Made by a program: the position numbers and the translations under genes
Source: an uncultured Pirellulaceae bacterium
Lineage (GTDB): Bacteria > Planctomycetota > Planctomycetia > Pirellulales > Pirellulaceae
NCBI GenBank assembly: GCA_934255105.1
Contig: CAKQNH010000179.1
Location: 1 to 8,126 of the forward strand
Length of the DNA stretch: 8,126 bases
Direction of reading: 5' to 3'
The notes under the pieces: generated by a model
What the model was told of the DNA's origin: nothing
Database searches by the model: none
What the model saw: only the letters and a program-made list of their open reading frames with translations
Shown here: positions 1-5,182 of the stretch, piece by piece
Position numbering within the stretch: the stretch's first letter is position 1
Layout of the letters: each line of letters starts with the position of its first letter

Positions 1-930
1 ATTGAGAATGTTGCTCACCAGTACTCGCCCCGAGGCGTCGGTCGAAACGGTGGCCCCCAAAGTCGCGTGGTCGATCAAGCGGCCACTTTTGAGCATTCCC
101 AAAAACTTCTTAATTTGATTGGCACTGATGGCGTAGCCCACGCCCACGTTGACGCGGCCTCGCTTTTCAAACGAACAGCGTCCATTGATGCCAATCACTT
201 CGCCCTGCATGTTAAACAGTGGACCGCCCGAATTGCCCGGATTGACCGCTGCATCGGTTTGAATGCAGTCTGCGTATTCCAGCAGCGTGCCGGCCGGATA
301 TTGATACCGCCCCACACCGCTGACGAGTCCCAAGCTGATCGAGGGCTGCAGGTTGGTAGCCAAGACGAATGGGTTACCCGCTGAAAAGCACCATTGCCCC
401 ACGCGAACCTCGTCGCTATCGGCCAACGGGGCGGTCGGGAAGTCGTCGCGTCCCAACAATTGAATTAGCGACACATCGCCGGTTGCATCCACGCCTACGA
501 TGACCGCATCGTAGACCCGTCCATCGCTCAAACCGCAGCGCATGTGGTCGCCACACGCGCTCGAGACGTGGTAATTGGTTAGAGCATAGCCGTCGGGAGA
601 AACGATAACGCCACTTCCTCCACCGCCGCCGTCCAGACCAAAGATCGCCACCGTGGCTTCGGCTGCACGGGCCATCACAGCCACCCTCTGCGTCTGAGCC
701 TTGAGGACTTGCGGTGCGACTTCAGCCTGTGTTGCTTCGCCTGCGCTACAGATTGATGACGCGCTCAGTATGACGGCCAGCAGCACTTTGTAGGCGAAGC
801 TGCCAAGACTTTGGACCCGTTCCTTGTAGCTGAAGCTGCTCAGACCTTGGATTGGCGGCGCATAACATCCGAAAGTCTTGGCGACTTCCGCTACGGAAAA
901 CCGTGGTAGCTCATCCTGCCTGTGAATCAT
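1..930 (-). CDS. Trypsin-like serine protease, S1C (DegP/HtrA-like), C-terminus off window
   Basis: This is an open frame of 310 codons from ATG at 930 to the left edge, with no stop. It encodes an exported chymotrypsin-fold protease. The catalytic triad is visible: His121 in TNYHV, Asp152 in GDVSLIQL and Ser234 in GNSGGPLF. The last residues (LGATVSTDASGRVLVSNI) look like the start of a PDZ domain, as in HtrA proteases. A Sec signal core (KVLLAVILSASS, likely cleavage after ICSA) begins only at about residue 48. It is preceded by a ~47-residue n-region that is unusually long, and most of it is encoded by short repeats. No ATG lies further upstream before a stop; GTG at codon 49 is the only plausible internal start and would leave almost no n-region. 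The 418-residue gene lies 170 bp upstream on the same strand, so the two may be co-transcribed. The likely role is periplasmic protein quality control. Family call is firm; the true start is uncertain. Confidence 0.92.
   Translation of the reverse strand, partial: MIHRQDELPRFSVAEVAKTFGCYAPPIQGLSSFSYKERVQSLGSFAYKVLLAVILSASSICSAGEATQAEVAPQVLKAQTQRVAVMARAAEATVAIFGLDGGGGGSGVIVSPDGYALTNYHVSSACGDHMRCGLSDGRVYDAVIVGVDATGDVSLIQLLGRDDFPTAPLADSDEVRVGQWCFSAGNPFVLATNLQPSISLGLVSGVGRYQYPAGTLLEYADCIQTDAAVNPGNSGGPLFNMQGEVIGINGRCSFEKRGRVNVGVGYAISANQIKKFLGMLKSGRLIDHATLGATVSTDASGRVLVSNILN
790..814 (+). repeat. Short dispersed repeat, copy B
   Basis: This copy reads GTAGGCGAAG followed by CTGCCAAGACTTTGG. It is one of four matching ~25-bp units in the window and lies inside the region coding for the protease N-terminal extension, in direct orientation to copy C and inverted to copy A. 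Confidence 0.6.
826..850 (+). repeat. Short dispersed repeat, copy C
   Basis: This copy reads GTAGCTGAAG followed by CTGCTCAGACCTTGG. It is a direct copy of unit B with a few substitutions, starting 36 bp after it. It can pair imperfectly with inverted copy A (869-894), starting from a clean GTAGC/GCTAC base, to form a long stem-loop. Confidence 0.55.
869..894 (-). repeat. Short dispersed repeat, copy A
   Basis: On the minus strand this copy reads GTAGCGGAAG followed by TCGCCAAGACTTTCGG. It is inverted relative to copies B and C, and lies within codons 13-21 of the protease frame. Confidence 0.6.
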
Positions 931-1100
931 ATTCGTCCCACGTTTCGGTTTGTTTTTCTTCCGTCCCCTCGCCGGCTTGCCCGGCAGGAGCGTAAGTTTT
1001 GGTAATTAGTATTCGCGAAAGCAAATGACAGGCTCGCCTCGTCGGCTTCCCAGCCAGCAGCAGCCCAAAGCCCGAAGAGGGAAGAGCTCTGACACGCCAG
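931..1100. other. Spacer between protease and 418-residue gene, with degenerate direct repeat
   Basis: The 170-bp spacer holds two imperfect copies of a ~21-bp unit, at 964-985 and 1034-1054. On the minus strand each reads approximately GCYGGG(C)AAGCCG followed by RCGAGGSGA. The first copy contains a small GCCGG/CCGGC hairpin (971-985). No T-run follows the hairpin, so it is not a convincing terminator. I see no clear promoter or Shine-Dalgarno sequence for the protease here. Confidence 0.45.
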
Positions 1101-2357
1101 TTATTTTTCCAGCCGCAGTTCATGCCACAGCACGATATCGCCGACCGCCGTTTGGGCGTCGGTAGAAACTTCAATCCTCAGTCTGCCGTCGGCCACGACC
1201 GGCACGTCGACCGTCCAACGCCGGCCCGTTTCACTCAGTCGCTCTTGCCAGATCACTTCGTTCTCTAGTAGCACGCTGACTTGGCATGGCGTAAAGCGAT
1301 TGCCCGACGGTGCCAATTCCACTTCACCGCGCAGTCGCGTAAAGCCTTCGGGGATGCGATAGGTGATCGAACCGCTGCCGATGAACTCCAGGCTGGGCCC
1401 CATTGTCACCCGCCCCAATTCTCGCACACTGCGCGAGCGAGCGCCGAACAGATTATCTGCCCCTGCCACGGTCAGTCCCAGTGGCAGAGTTCCGCTGGTT
1501 GACTCGCCGCTCCCCGCTGCGCTGTTCTTAGAGCTGCGAGCAAGTGGCTGCATATCGGCCAGGTACTGCGTGCTGCCCGAAGAAAAATCGATCTCAGACA
1601 TCTGCTCCAGAGGTAGAGCAACCGTCGCCCCTGACATCAACTGAAGCTCAACGCGCTGGCTGTTTTTCGGTAGGGCTATAGCGGCGGCCATCCAGCGATT
1701 TCCGCTACGGTCATGGACGATTGCACTCAGCTTCGCCCTCGCACCCTCGCTCCCATCGCTGTTCGCAGGCGAGGCCGAAAACAGGCACAATCCGGCCAGC
1801 TTGGCCAGCGGCGCATCGATGACTTGGCCACTGAAGTCGAAACTCACGGCATCGGCATCGACCGCCGACACGATCCCTTCCAGCTTTTCCAGTGCATCTG
1901 CTGAGCGAATCAGGACCAACCGGTCTGCCGTTGCGCGGGACTGGACGATAGCTTGCCACTGCGTCCACTGCGGGGGCGTGAGCTGCTGCAGTTGCACGTG
2001 CTCCACCGCTGCGGCCGGCAGCTTGAGCGCCGAGTCCGACTCCAATTCGAAACTCGCGTTCCCGCCAGCCAATGAAAACGTCTGATAGCGAAATTGGCTA
2101 CCGTCGCGGAGGGTAACTTGTTGAGCCGCATTGCTGTGGCCACTGGTGCTTTGGCCGGCAACCGGTTTGGCAAAGCTCAAGCGGCGCAGTTTATCGAGCG
2201 GGATGACAGCGGGCTTGCCGCCGCTCTCCAGCTCCACCCCTGCGGCGGAAATGCTCAACACGTGGGCAGAGTAGGGAGCTTGATCGGTAGTGGCGACTTC
2301 AGTTTGTGCAACGGCGGCCCACAGCAACAACGGGAGCAGGCAGAGCGAAGGGCTCAT
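1101..2357 (-). CDS. Secreted protein with four beta-rich modules and C-terminal NPCBM-like domain
   Basis: The 418-residue protein starts at ATG 2357, 6 bases after an AGGATGGA-type ribosome binding site. A Sec signal peptide occupies residues 1-17 (LPLLLWAAVA, cleavage after AVA). Four modules of about 40-55 residues follow, near 28-63, 80-124, 147-193 and 210-258. Each carries polar beta strands around a glycine turn and closes with a proline-containing segment and then an aliphatic-x-x-aliphatic pattern (IPLDKLRRLSF, LPAAAVEHVQL, APLAKLAGLCLF, LPLEQMSEIDF). Residues about 291-418 resemble the NPCBM/NEW2-type beta-sandwich common in planctomycete exported proteins, including a VLLENEVIW strand and the ending IVLWHELRLEK. 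No catalytic motif is visible. A role in binding carbohydrate or cell envelope material is inference from the C-terminal domain only. It precedes the S1C protease gene on the same strand. A protein of unknown function otherwise. Confidence 0.8.
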   Translation of the reverse strand: MSPSLCLLPLLLWAAVAQTEVATTDQAPYSAHVLSISAAGVELESGGKPAVIPLDKLRRLSFAKPVAGQSTSGHSNAAQQVTLRDGSQFRYQTFSLAGGNASFELESDSALKLPAAAVEHVQLQQLTPPQWTQWQAIVQSRATADRLVLIRSADALEKLEGIVSAVDADAVSFDFSGQVIDAPLAKLAGLCLFSASPANSDGSEGARAKLSAIVHDRSGNRWMAAAIALPKNSQRVELQLMSGATVALPLEQMSEIDFSSGSTQYLADMQPLARSSKNSAAGSGESTSGTLPLGLTVAGADNLFGARSRSVRELGRVTMGPSLEFIGSGSITYRIPEGFTRLRGEVELAPSGNRFTPCQVSVLLENEVIWQERLSETGRRWTVDVPVVADGRLRIEVSTDAQTAVGDIVLWHELRLEK

Positions 2358-2656
2358 ATTCCATCCTAGACAGCGGTCAGAAGTGTCGTCGGGCTAGGTC
2401 TGCGCGAACCGATTCACGCTAGTGCGAACCCAGCCTGTGGGACGAGTGTCACTATTATCCTACCTGGAAACCGCAGCCGAGCAGGGGGACTGGAGCCAGA
2501 AACGAACTGGAGAAAGAAAATCTCTGGTCCCATGTTGCAAGAATCGGCCAGAATGGGTTATATATAGGCCGTGGCAAGGGAGCTTTGTAGCTCGCTACCG
2601 CAATTCGACGCCGCCGGTCAACTATCCGCAGTTGCCAGCGGTCGATTTAACCATCT
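2358..2656. other. Divergent intergenic region between secreted-protein gene and tRNA-Ser
   Basis: This 299-bp stretch separates the minus-strand 418-residue gene from the plus-strand tRNA. It holds the ribosome binding site of the former at its left end and a candidate tRNA promoter at 2535-2564. Short open frames here have no recognisable content and I do not support a gene. Confidence 0.6.
2535..2564 (+). promoter_or_regulatory. Candidate sigma70-like promoter of tRNA-Ser
   Basis: TTGCAA at 2535-2540 and TATATA at 2559-2564 are separated by 18 bp, within an AT-rich TTATATATA tract. Transcription would start near 2572 and give a leader of about 85 nt before the tRNA. Each box matches consensus at only four of six positions, so this is tentative. 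Confidence 0.3.
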
Positions 2657-2745
2657 GGAGAGGTGGCTGAGTGGTCGAAAGCACATCATTGCTAATGATG
2701 CGACTGGGTAAAACTGGTCCGCAGGTTCGAATCCTGTCCTCTCCG
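2657..2745 (+). tRNA. tRNA-Ser (anticodon GCU)
   Basis: The gene folds as a class II tRNA of 89 nt that reads AGC/AGU serine codons. The acceptor stem pairs GGAGAGG (2657-2663) with CCTCTCC (2738-2744), followed by discriminator G2745. The anticodon stem CATCA/TGATG encloses loop TTGCTAA, with GCT at 2691-2693. A long variable arm (ACTGG/CTGGT pairing, about 2703-2718) is typical of serine tRNAs. The T arm is GCAGG-TTCGAAT-CCTGT with one G-U pair. The next bases are CTG, so the 3' CCA is not encoded and must be added by the CCA-adding enzyme. A minus-strand accessory gene block lies immediately to the right. Confidence 0.97.
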
Positions 2746-2754
2746 CTGATTAAA

Positions 2755-2782
2755 CCCAAGATTGGGAAAACGTCGTTTTCTC
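2755..2782. terminator. Candidate bidirectional stem-loop terminator region
   Basis: Two overlapping inverted repeats lie just after the tRNA, where it converges with the helix-turn-helix gene. One is CCCAA-GA-TTGGG (2755-2766). The other is an 8-bp stem, GGGAAAAC/GTTTTCTC, with a 3-nt loop (2764-2782). The T-rich part lies inside the stem and no U-tract follows, so termination is only suggested by position and structure. Confidence 0.3.
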
Positions 2783-2833
2783 AGGTCGCTGTGGCCCTGT
2801 GGGAGCTAGTCCAGAGCCCGACGCACGGAGGGG

Positions 2834-3391
2834 TTAGCTGCCAACTTCAGAACTCGTCCGGAGTTGCTCTATGATGTTTGCAGTCGATTCAGGTGCAATG
2901 GCCTTTTGATGCTGCAATTCCAGTATCGTGTTGAGGGTAGCGATCTCCTGCGCTTCCTTATTGCCCTGTCGGCTCAATAGTTTGTTCTGATAAGCCCAAT
3001 AGGCAACTTCGCACCAGTAGTAAAGCGGTTGACCTTCAGTGATATTGCACGCTGGCGCTGGAAATCCACCGGGACCGCGACGACCGCTAACGTATTGCTC
3101 AATGTTCTGCCGACTGCGTGAGAGTCGACGTGCTACCTCCGCTTGAGTCACCAGATTGCACGTATCTACCCTCAGGACGTTGGCTCCAATATCGGCTTTG
3201 TTAATATCCCGTATCGCACTGACAATCGCGCAGACCATCGATTCAGCTTCTCGGGAGAAGGTGGCATATACGCGGCCATACCGCTGCGAAACGGTAGCAT
3301 CATCGCACCCTGACTCGAACAGGCGGTCTACCTGCTCGTCGGTGAAATCGTTAATCCCGCCCAAAATAAGAGTGAAATCAAATTCCGACAT
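2834..3391 (-). CDS. Helix-turn-helix DNA-binding protein, probable antitoxin/autoregulator of a HicA-like pair
   Basis: This encodes 185 residues from ATG 3391. A longer reading would start at TTG 3427 and overlap the upstream gene, but the ATG is preferred because MSEFDFTLIL matches how this kind of protein usually begins. Residues 1-70 look like a small alpha/beta domain (EFDFTLIL strand, a helix ending ESGCDDATV, then GRVYATFSREA). A helix-turn-helix lies at about 81-103 (TQAEVARRLSRSRQNIEQYV). It is followed by SGRRGPGGFPAP, where a wing or a minor-groove loop would sit, and by an aromatic WCEVAYWAYQNK helix. The C-terminal 40 residues are helical and may dimerise. The gene starts 13 bp after the HicA-like gene stops, so the two are almost certainly one transcript. 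By analogy with type II toxin-antitoxin modules it would repress the shared promoter, where a perfect palindrome is present. That role is inferred; the DNA-binding call is firm. Confidence 0.8.
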   Translation of the reverse strand: MSEFDFTLILGGINDFTDEQVDRLFESGCDDATVSQRYGRVYATFSREAESMVCAIVSAIRDINKADIGANVLRVDTCNLVTQAEVARRLSRSRQNIEQYVSGRRGPGGFPAPACNITEGQPLYYWCEVAYWAYQNKLLSRQGNKEAQEIATLNTILELQHQKAIAPESTANIIEQLRTSSEVGS

Positions 3392-3404
3392 CGGTGGTTG
3401 TCCA

Positions 3405-3638
3405 TTAACGATGATCGCAAACGTCAATCTCAGCCCTTAGATGGCGCGCGTGGTTTTGTGCATTTTTGGGGGTCGAATAGTTCGACACCTTGCAGCCAGC
3501 ACGGGTATTTTGCGGACAGTACATCCGTCCCCAGCAATGCGCCGAACCTGACGACTTCTCCACTCGCCACCCCAATGACTCGGCGTATGCCAAGACCGCT
3601 TCGATATGCTTGTCCTGGTGTCGTGGCCTATGTGCCAT
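3405..3638 (-). CDS. HicA-like small protein, probable toxin
   Basis: The 77-residue protein starts at ATG 3638, preceded by GAGAG at good spacing. The pattern GW-R-x(4)-SGSAHCW (residues 23-36) resembles the HicA mRNA-interferase core, in which a histidine after a glycine-serine turn on a dsRBD-like fold is catalytic; here that would be His34. The second half (VSNYSTPKNAQNHARHLR, residues 51-68) ends in a basic helix, and four cysteines (35, 41, 49, 74) are present. It is near the usual HicA length. It is the first gene of a two-gene unit with the helix-turn-helix gene 13 bp downstream, and a promoter with an operator-like palindrome lies just upstream. The partner is not a classical HicB, because the HicB RNase H-like domain is not visible. 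Alternatives are a non-toxic RNA-binding protein or a regulatory partner. Family assignment is moderate; toxicity is inference. Confidence 0.7.
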   Translation of the reverse strand: MAHRPRHQDKHIEAVLAYAESLGWRVEKSSGSAHCWGRMYCPQNTRAGCKVSNYSTPKNAQNHARHLRAEIDVCDHR

Positions 3639-3656
3639 ATTCGGCTCTCATTTAGA

Positions 3657-3684
3657 ATGATAGTCGACTGTTGACATGCGTCAA
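3657..3684 (-). promoter_or_regulatory. Sigma70-like promoter of the HicA-like/HTH pair
   Basis: On the minus strand, TTGACG (3679-3684, five of six to consensus) and TATCAT (3657-3662, five of six) are separated by 16 bp. Transcription would begin near 3650, about a dozen bases before the ATG at 3638, leaving room for the GAGAG ribosome binding site. It lies in the 59-bp gap after the nucleotidyltransferase gene. Confidence 0.6.
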
Positions 3685-3686
3685 CA
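3669..3686. promoter_or_regulatory. Perfect 18-bp palindrome, likely operator over the -35 box
   Basis: TGTTGAC-ATGC-GTCAACA has two perfect 7-bp arms around a 4-base centre and covers the -35 hexamer of the promoter for the HicA-like/HTH pair. No T-run follows on either strand, which argues against a terminator for the nucleotidyltransferase gene that stops at 3698. The likely binder is the helix-turn-helix protein of the pair (autoregulation); this is inference. Confidence 0.6.
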
Positions 3687-3697
3687 GGAAGTTATCG

Positions 3698-4297
3698 CTA
3701 TCCGTCAGGGTCGTCGAGCAGTTCTTTTAACCGCGAGCGAATGGGTTCGTCATACTTCCCCAACCAGCTCTCATCGATGATGTCAATCGAAATCATATCT
3801 CGAACGTGAACGCGATCCTTGTCGCGAAATGACGTCAGCTTCATTTTGACGAGCTTGTCTAACGGGAGCGTCCGCGCGTCTTCGATCAAGGCGTATTCGT
3901 CGATGTTTGGAACCGGCTCGGGGTATTCTTCTCGCACCTTCTTGCCCGCGAAGATCACATGCACCGCATCGCGCGCTTTCGCATTAGGTCCGTCCAGGAA
4001 CATCGACACGCCCGCAGCACGTCGATAGATGAATCCAACCTTCGACAGTGCTTCTGTAGCGGCTGGGACATCGGATTCGTTGAGGATGATATCCACGTCG
4101 CGCGTGGCGCGAACCACGGACTCATCAACTTGGGCCACCCAGTGCTGCACCGCATTGCCGCCGATGATTGCATAGGGAATCTCGGCCTCGTTCAGAGCCT
4201 TGACGACTCTGCGCATCCTCTCTTTGACGATTTCCACCGCGTTCTCAATCCTTTGCCAAAGGGCGTCACCCGTGTATTTAACCTCGATCATTTGCAT
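3698..4297 (-). CDS. MNT/AbiEii-like nucleotidyltransferase-fold protein
   Basis: The 199-residue protein starts at ATG 4297, with AAGG five bases upstream. A nucleotidyltransferase core is visible: IIGGNAV (residues 44-50, the Gly-Gly nucleotide-binding turn) followed by RATRDVDIIL (63-72), in which Asp67 and Asp69 would bind metal. A third acidic residue is not obvious; the strand where it is usually found reads AVHVIFAG (111-118), with His113. The conserved-looking block LDKLVKMKLTSFRDKDRVHVRD (146-167) is typical of standalone bacterial members with a short C-terminal helical part. It would transfer nucleotides to an unknown protein or RNA. Some relatives are toxins (AbiEii, MNT), but no AbiEi-type or HEPN partner adjoins it. 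The same-strand neighbours are an Uma2 nuclease 80 bp upstream and the HicA-like pair downstream under its own promoter. Fold call is firm; substrate is unknown. Confidence 0.8.
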   Translation of the reverse strand: MQMIEVKYTGDALWQRIENAVEIVKERMRRVVKALNEAEIPYAIIGGNAVQHWVAQVDESVVRATRDVDIILNESDVPAATEALSKVGFIYRRAAGVSMFLDGPNAKARDAVHVIFAGKKVREEYPEPVPNIDEYALIEDARTLPLDKLVKMKLTSFRDKDRVHVRDMISIDIIDESWLGKYDEPIRSRLKELLDDPDG

Positions 4298-4316
4298 TTG
4301 CCTTCATGTGGTTTAT

Positions 4317-4340
4317 CCAAAGTCTGGCGACTTCGGCTAC
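4317..4340 (-). repeat. Short dispersed repeat, copy D
   Basis: On the minus strand this copy reads GTAGCCGAAG followed by TCGCCAGACTTTGG. It matches copies A-C near 790-894 with a single one-base gap. It lies between the Uma2 stop and the nucleotidyltransferase start, 20 bp before the latter. Confidence 0.6.
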
Positions 4341-4377
4341 TCAGATCCGCGACAGTTGATACTTGGTCCGACGCATA

Positions 4378-4986
4378 TTACATTCCCGCATACCGATCGG
4401 CCACGGCCAATAGCTTTGCCATCGGCAGCTCAAATCCAGGCAGCAGCGGCGTGCGATAGACCGCCTGCTCGTTGAGCACTTGCGCCGCTTGGCCGGCTGC
4501 GAAAACAGTCAGCGATCGATTAAAACGATTGAATACCCAGTATTCCTTGATCCCGATCGCGGCATACTCGTCCCTCTTTTGTTCGTAGTCGCGAAGCCAA
4601 TTGCGTTTGCCTTGCGACACGAATTCGACCGCGATAGTTGGTGTCTGCGTAAAGTCGAGTGGCTGGCTTACGCCAATCCAGATCGCCCGATCGGCTCGCC
4701 GCCGTTGATCGTTGACGATGATGTCGTGCTCTGGAAGCGTATCCACAAGCGCACTACCTTGCGGGTGAAGCTCTTGATATTGCAGTAGCCAATGCCCAAG
4801 TCGTTCGTTGGGGCCGAGCTCTTGCGGCAAGGGTGCTGGATTCACGACCAATACTCCGTCGATTAACTCGTACCGCCAGCCTTCAACGAAATCCCCCTGA
4901 TCGAACTCTTCGGGCGACAGTCGCGTACCCGCTGCACCAGGCCCCAAGCTGGGAATCGTTTTTTCGACTTCAGTCGCTGTGTTCAT
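4378..4986 (-). CDS. Uma2 family (DUF820) endonuclease-fold protein
   Basis: The 202-residue protein starts at ATG 4986 and is full length for the family. It shows the PD-(D/E)XK arrangement of Uma2 proteins: Glu40 in WRYELIDGVLVVNPAP, Asp99 in RRADRAIW, Glu121 in IAVEFVSQGK, and Lys137 in RDYEQKRDEYAAIGIKEYW. The C-terminus (LLPGFELPMAKLLA) is the usual family ending. The nuclease activity of Uma2 proteins is mostly inferred from fold. They are very abundant in planctomycetes, cyanobacteria and Chloroflexi, often in tandem, and their cellular role is unsettled. A truncated second Uma2 gene lies 31 bp upstream on the same strand, and the nucleotidyltransferase gene lies 80 bp downstream. No strong Shine-Dalgarno sequence precedes the ATG. 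The family call is strong; the function is unknown. Confidence 0.88.
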   Translation of the reverse strand: MNTATEVEKTIPSLGPGAAGTRLSPEEFDQGDFVEGWRYELIDGVLVVNPAPLPQELGPNERLGHWLLQYQELHPQGSALVDTLPEHDIIVNDQRRRADRAIWIGVSQPLDFTQTPTIAVEFVSQGKRNWLRDYEQKRDEYAAIGIKEYWVFNRFNRSLTVFAAGQAAQVLNEQAVYRTPLLPGFELPMAKLLAVADRYAGM

Positions 4987-5017
4987 ATCGATGCTCTTTG
5001 CTGTAACTTTCCATTGC

Positions 5018-5182
5018 TTACTGCAACTCCGGCCGGAGATTGGTGCAGATCAAGTTGTGAGACCTACTGGCACCGGCCATGGCGAATGTCTCCCCGCAAT
5101 AAAACTCGCTTCGGAATTCCGCCTTGCGCTCTTGCGCCAGGTATTCTTGAGAAGTCATGCGAGTTCTCGCAGCAGAGGCCAT
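5018..5182 (-). pseudogene. 3'-truncated Uma2 family fragment
   Basis: A 54-codon open frame starts at ATG 5182 with a strong ribosome binding site (GGAG, six bases upstream). Its product resembles the first quarter of an Uma2 protein: MTSQEYLAQERKAEFRSE followed by GETFAMAGASRSHNLI, corresponding to the segment with the first catalytic glutamate. It then stops at TAA (5018-5020) and lacks the Asp, Glu and Lys needed for the PD-(D/E)XK site. Only 31 bp separate it from the intact Uma2 gene, so the missing three quarters are absent rather than frameshifted. The simplest reading is deletion within a tandem pair of Uma2 genes. Expression of a short peptide cannot be excluded, given the good start signals. 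An upstream in-frame extension to 5335 has no family resemblance. Confidence 0.7.

Noticed and set aside
911..1174. Minus-strand open frame of 87 codons across the repeat-rich spacer
   Set aside because: It overlaps the ends of two real genes in another frame, contains repeat-derived sequence and resembles no protein family.
2671..2874. Plus-strand open frame overlapping the tRNA
   Set aside because: It runs through the tRNA-Ser gene and the end of the helix-turn-helix gene, so it is a chance frame.
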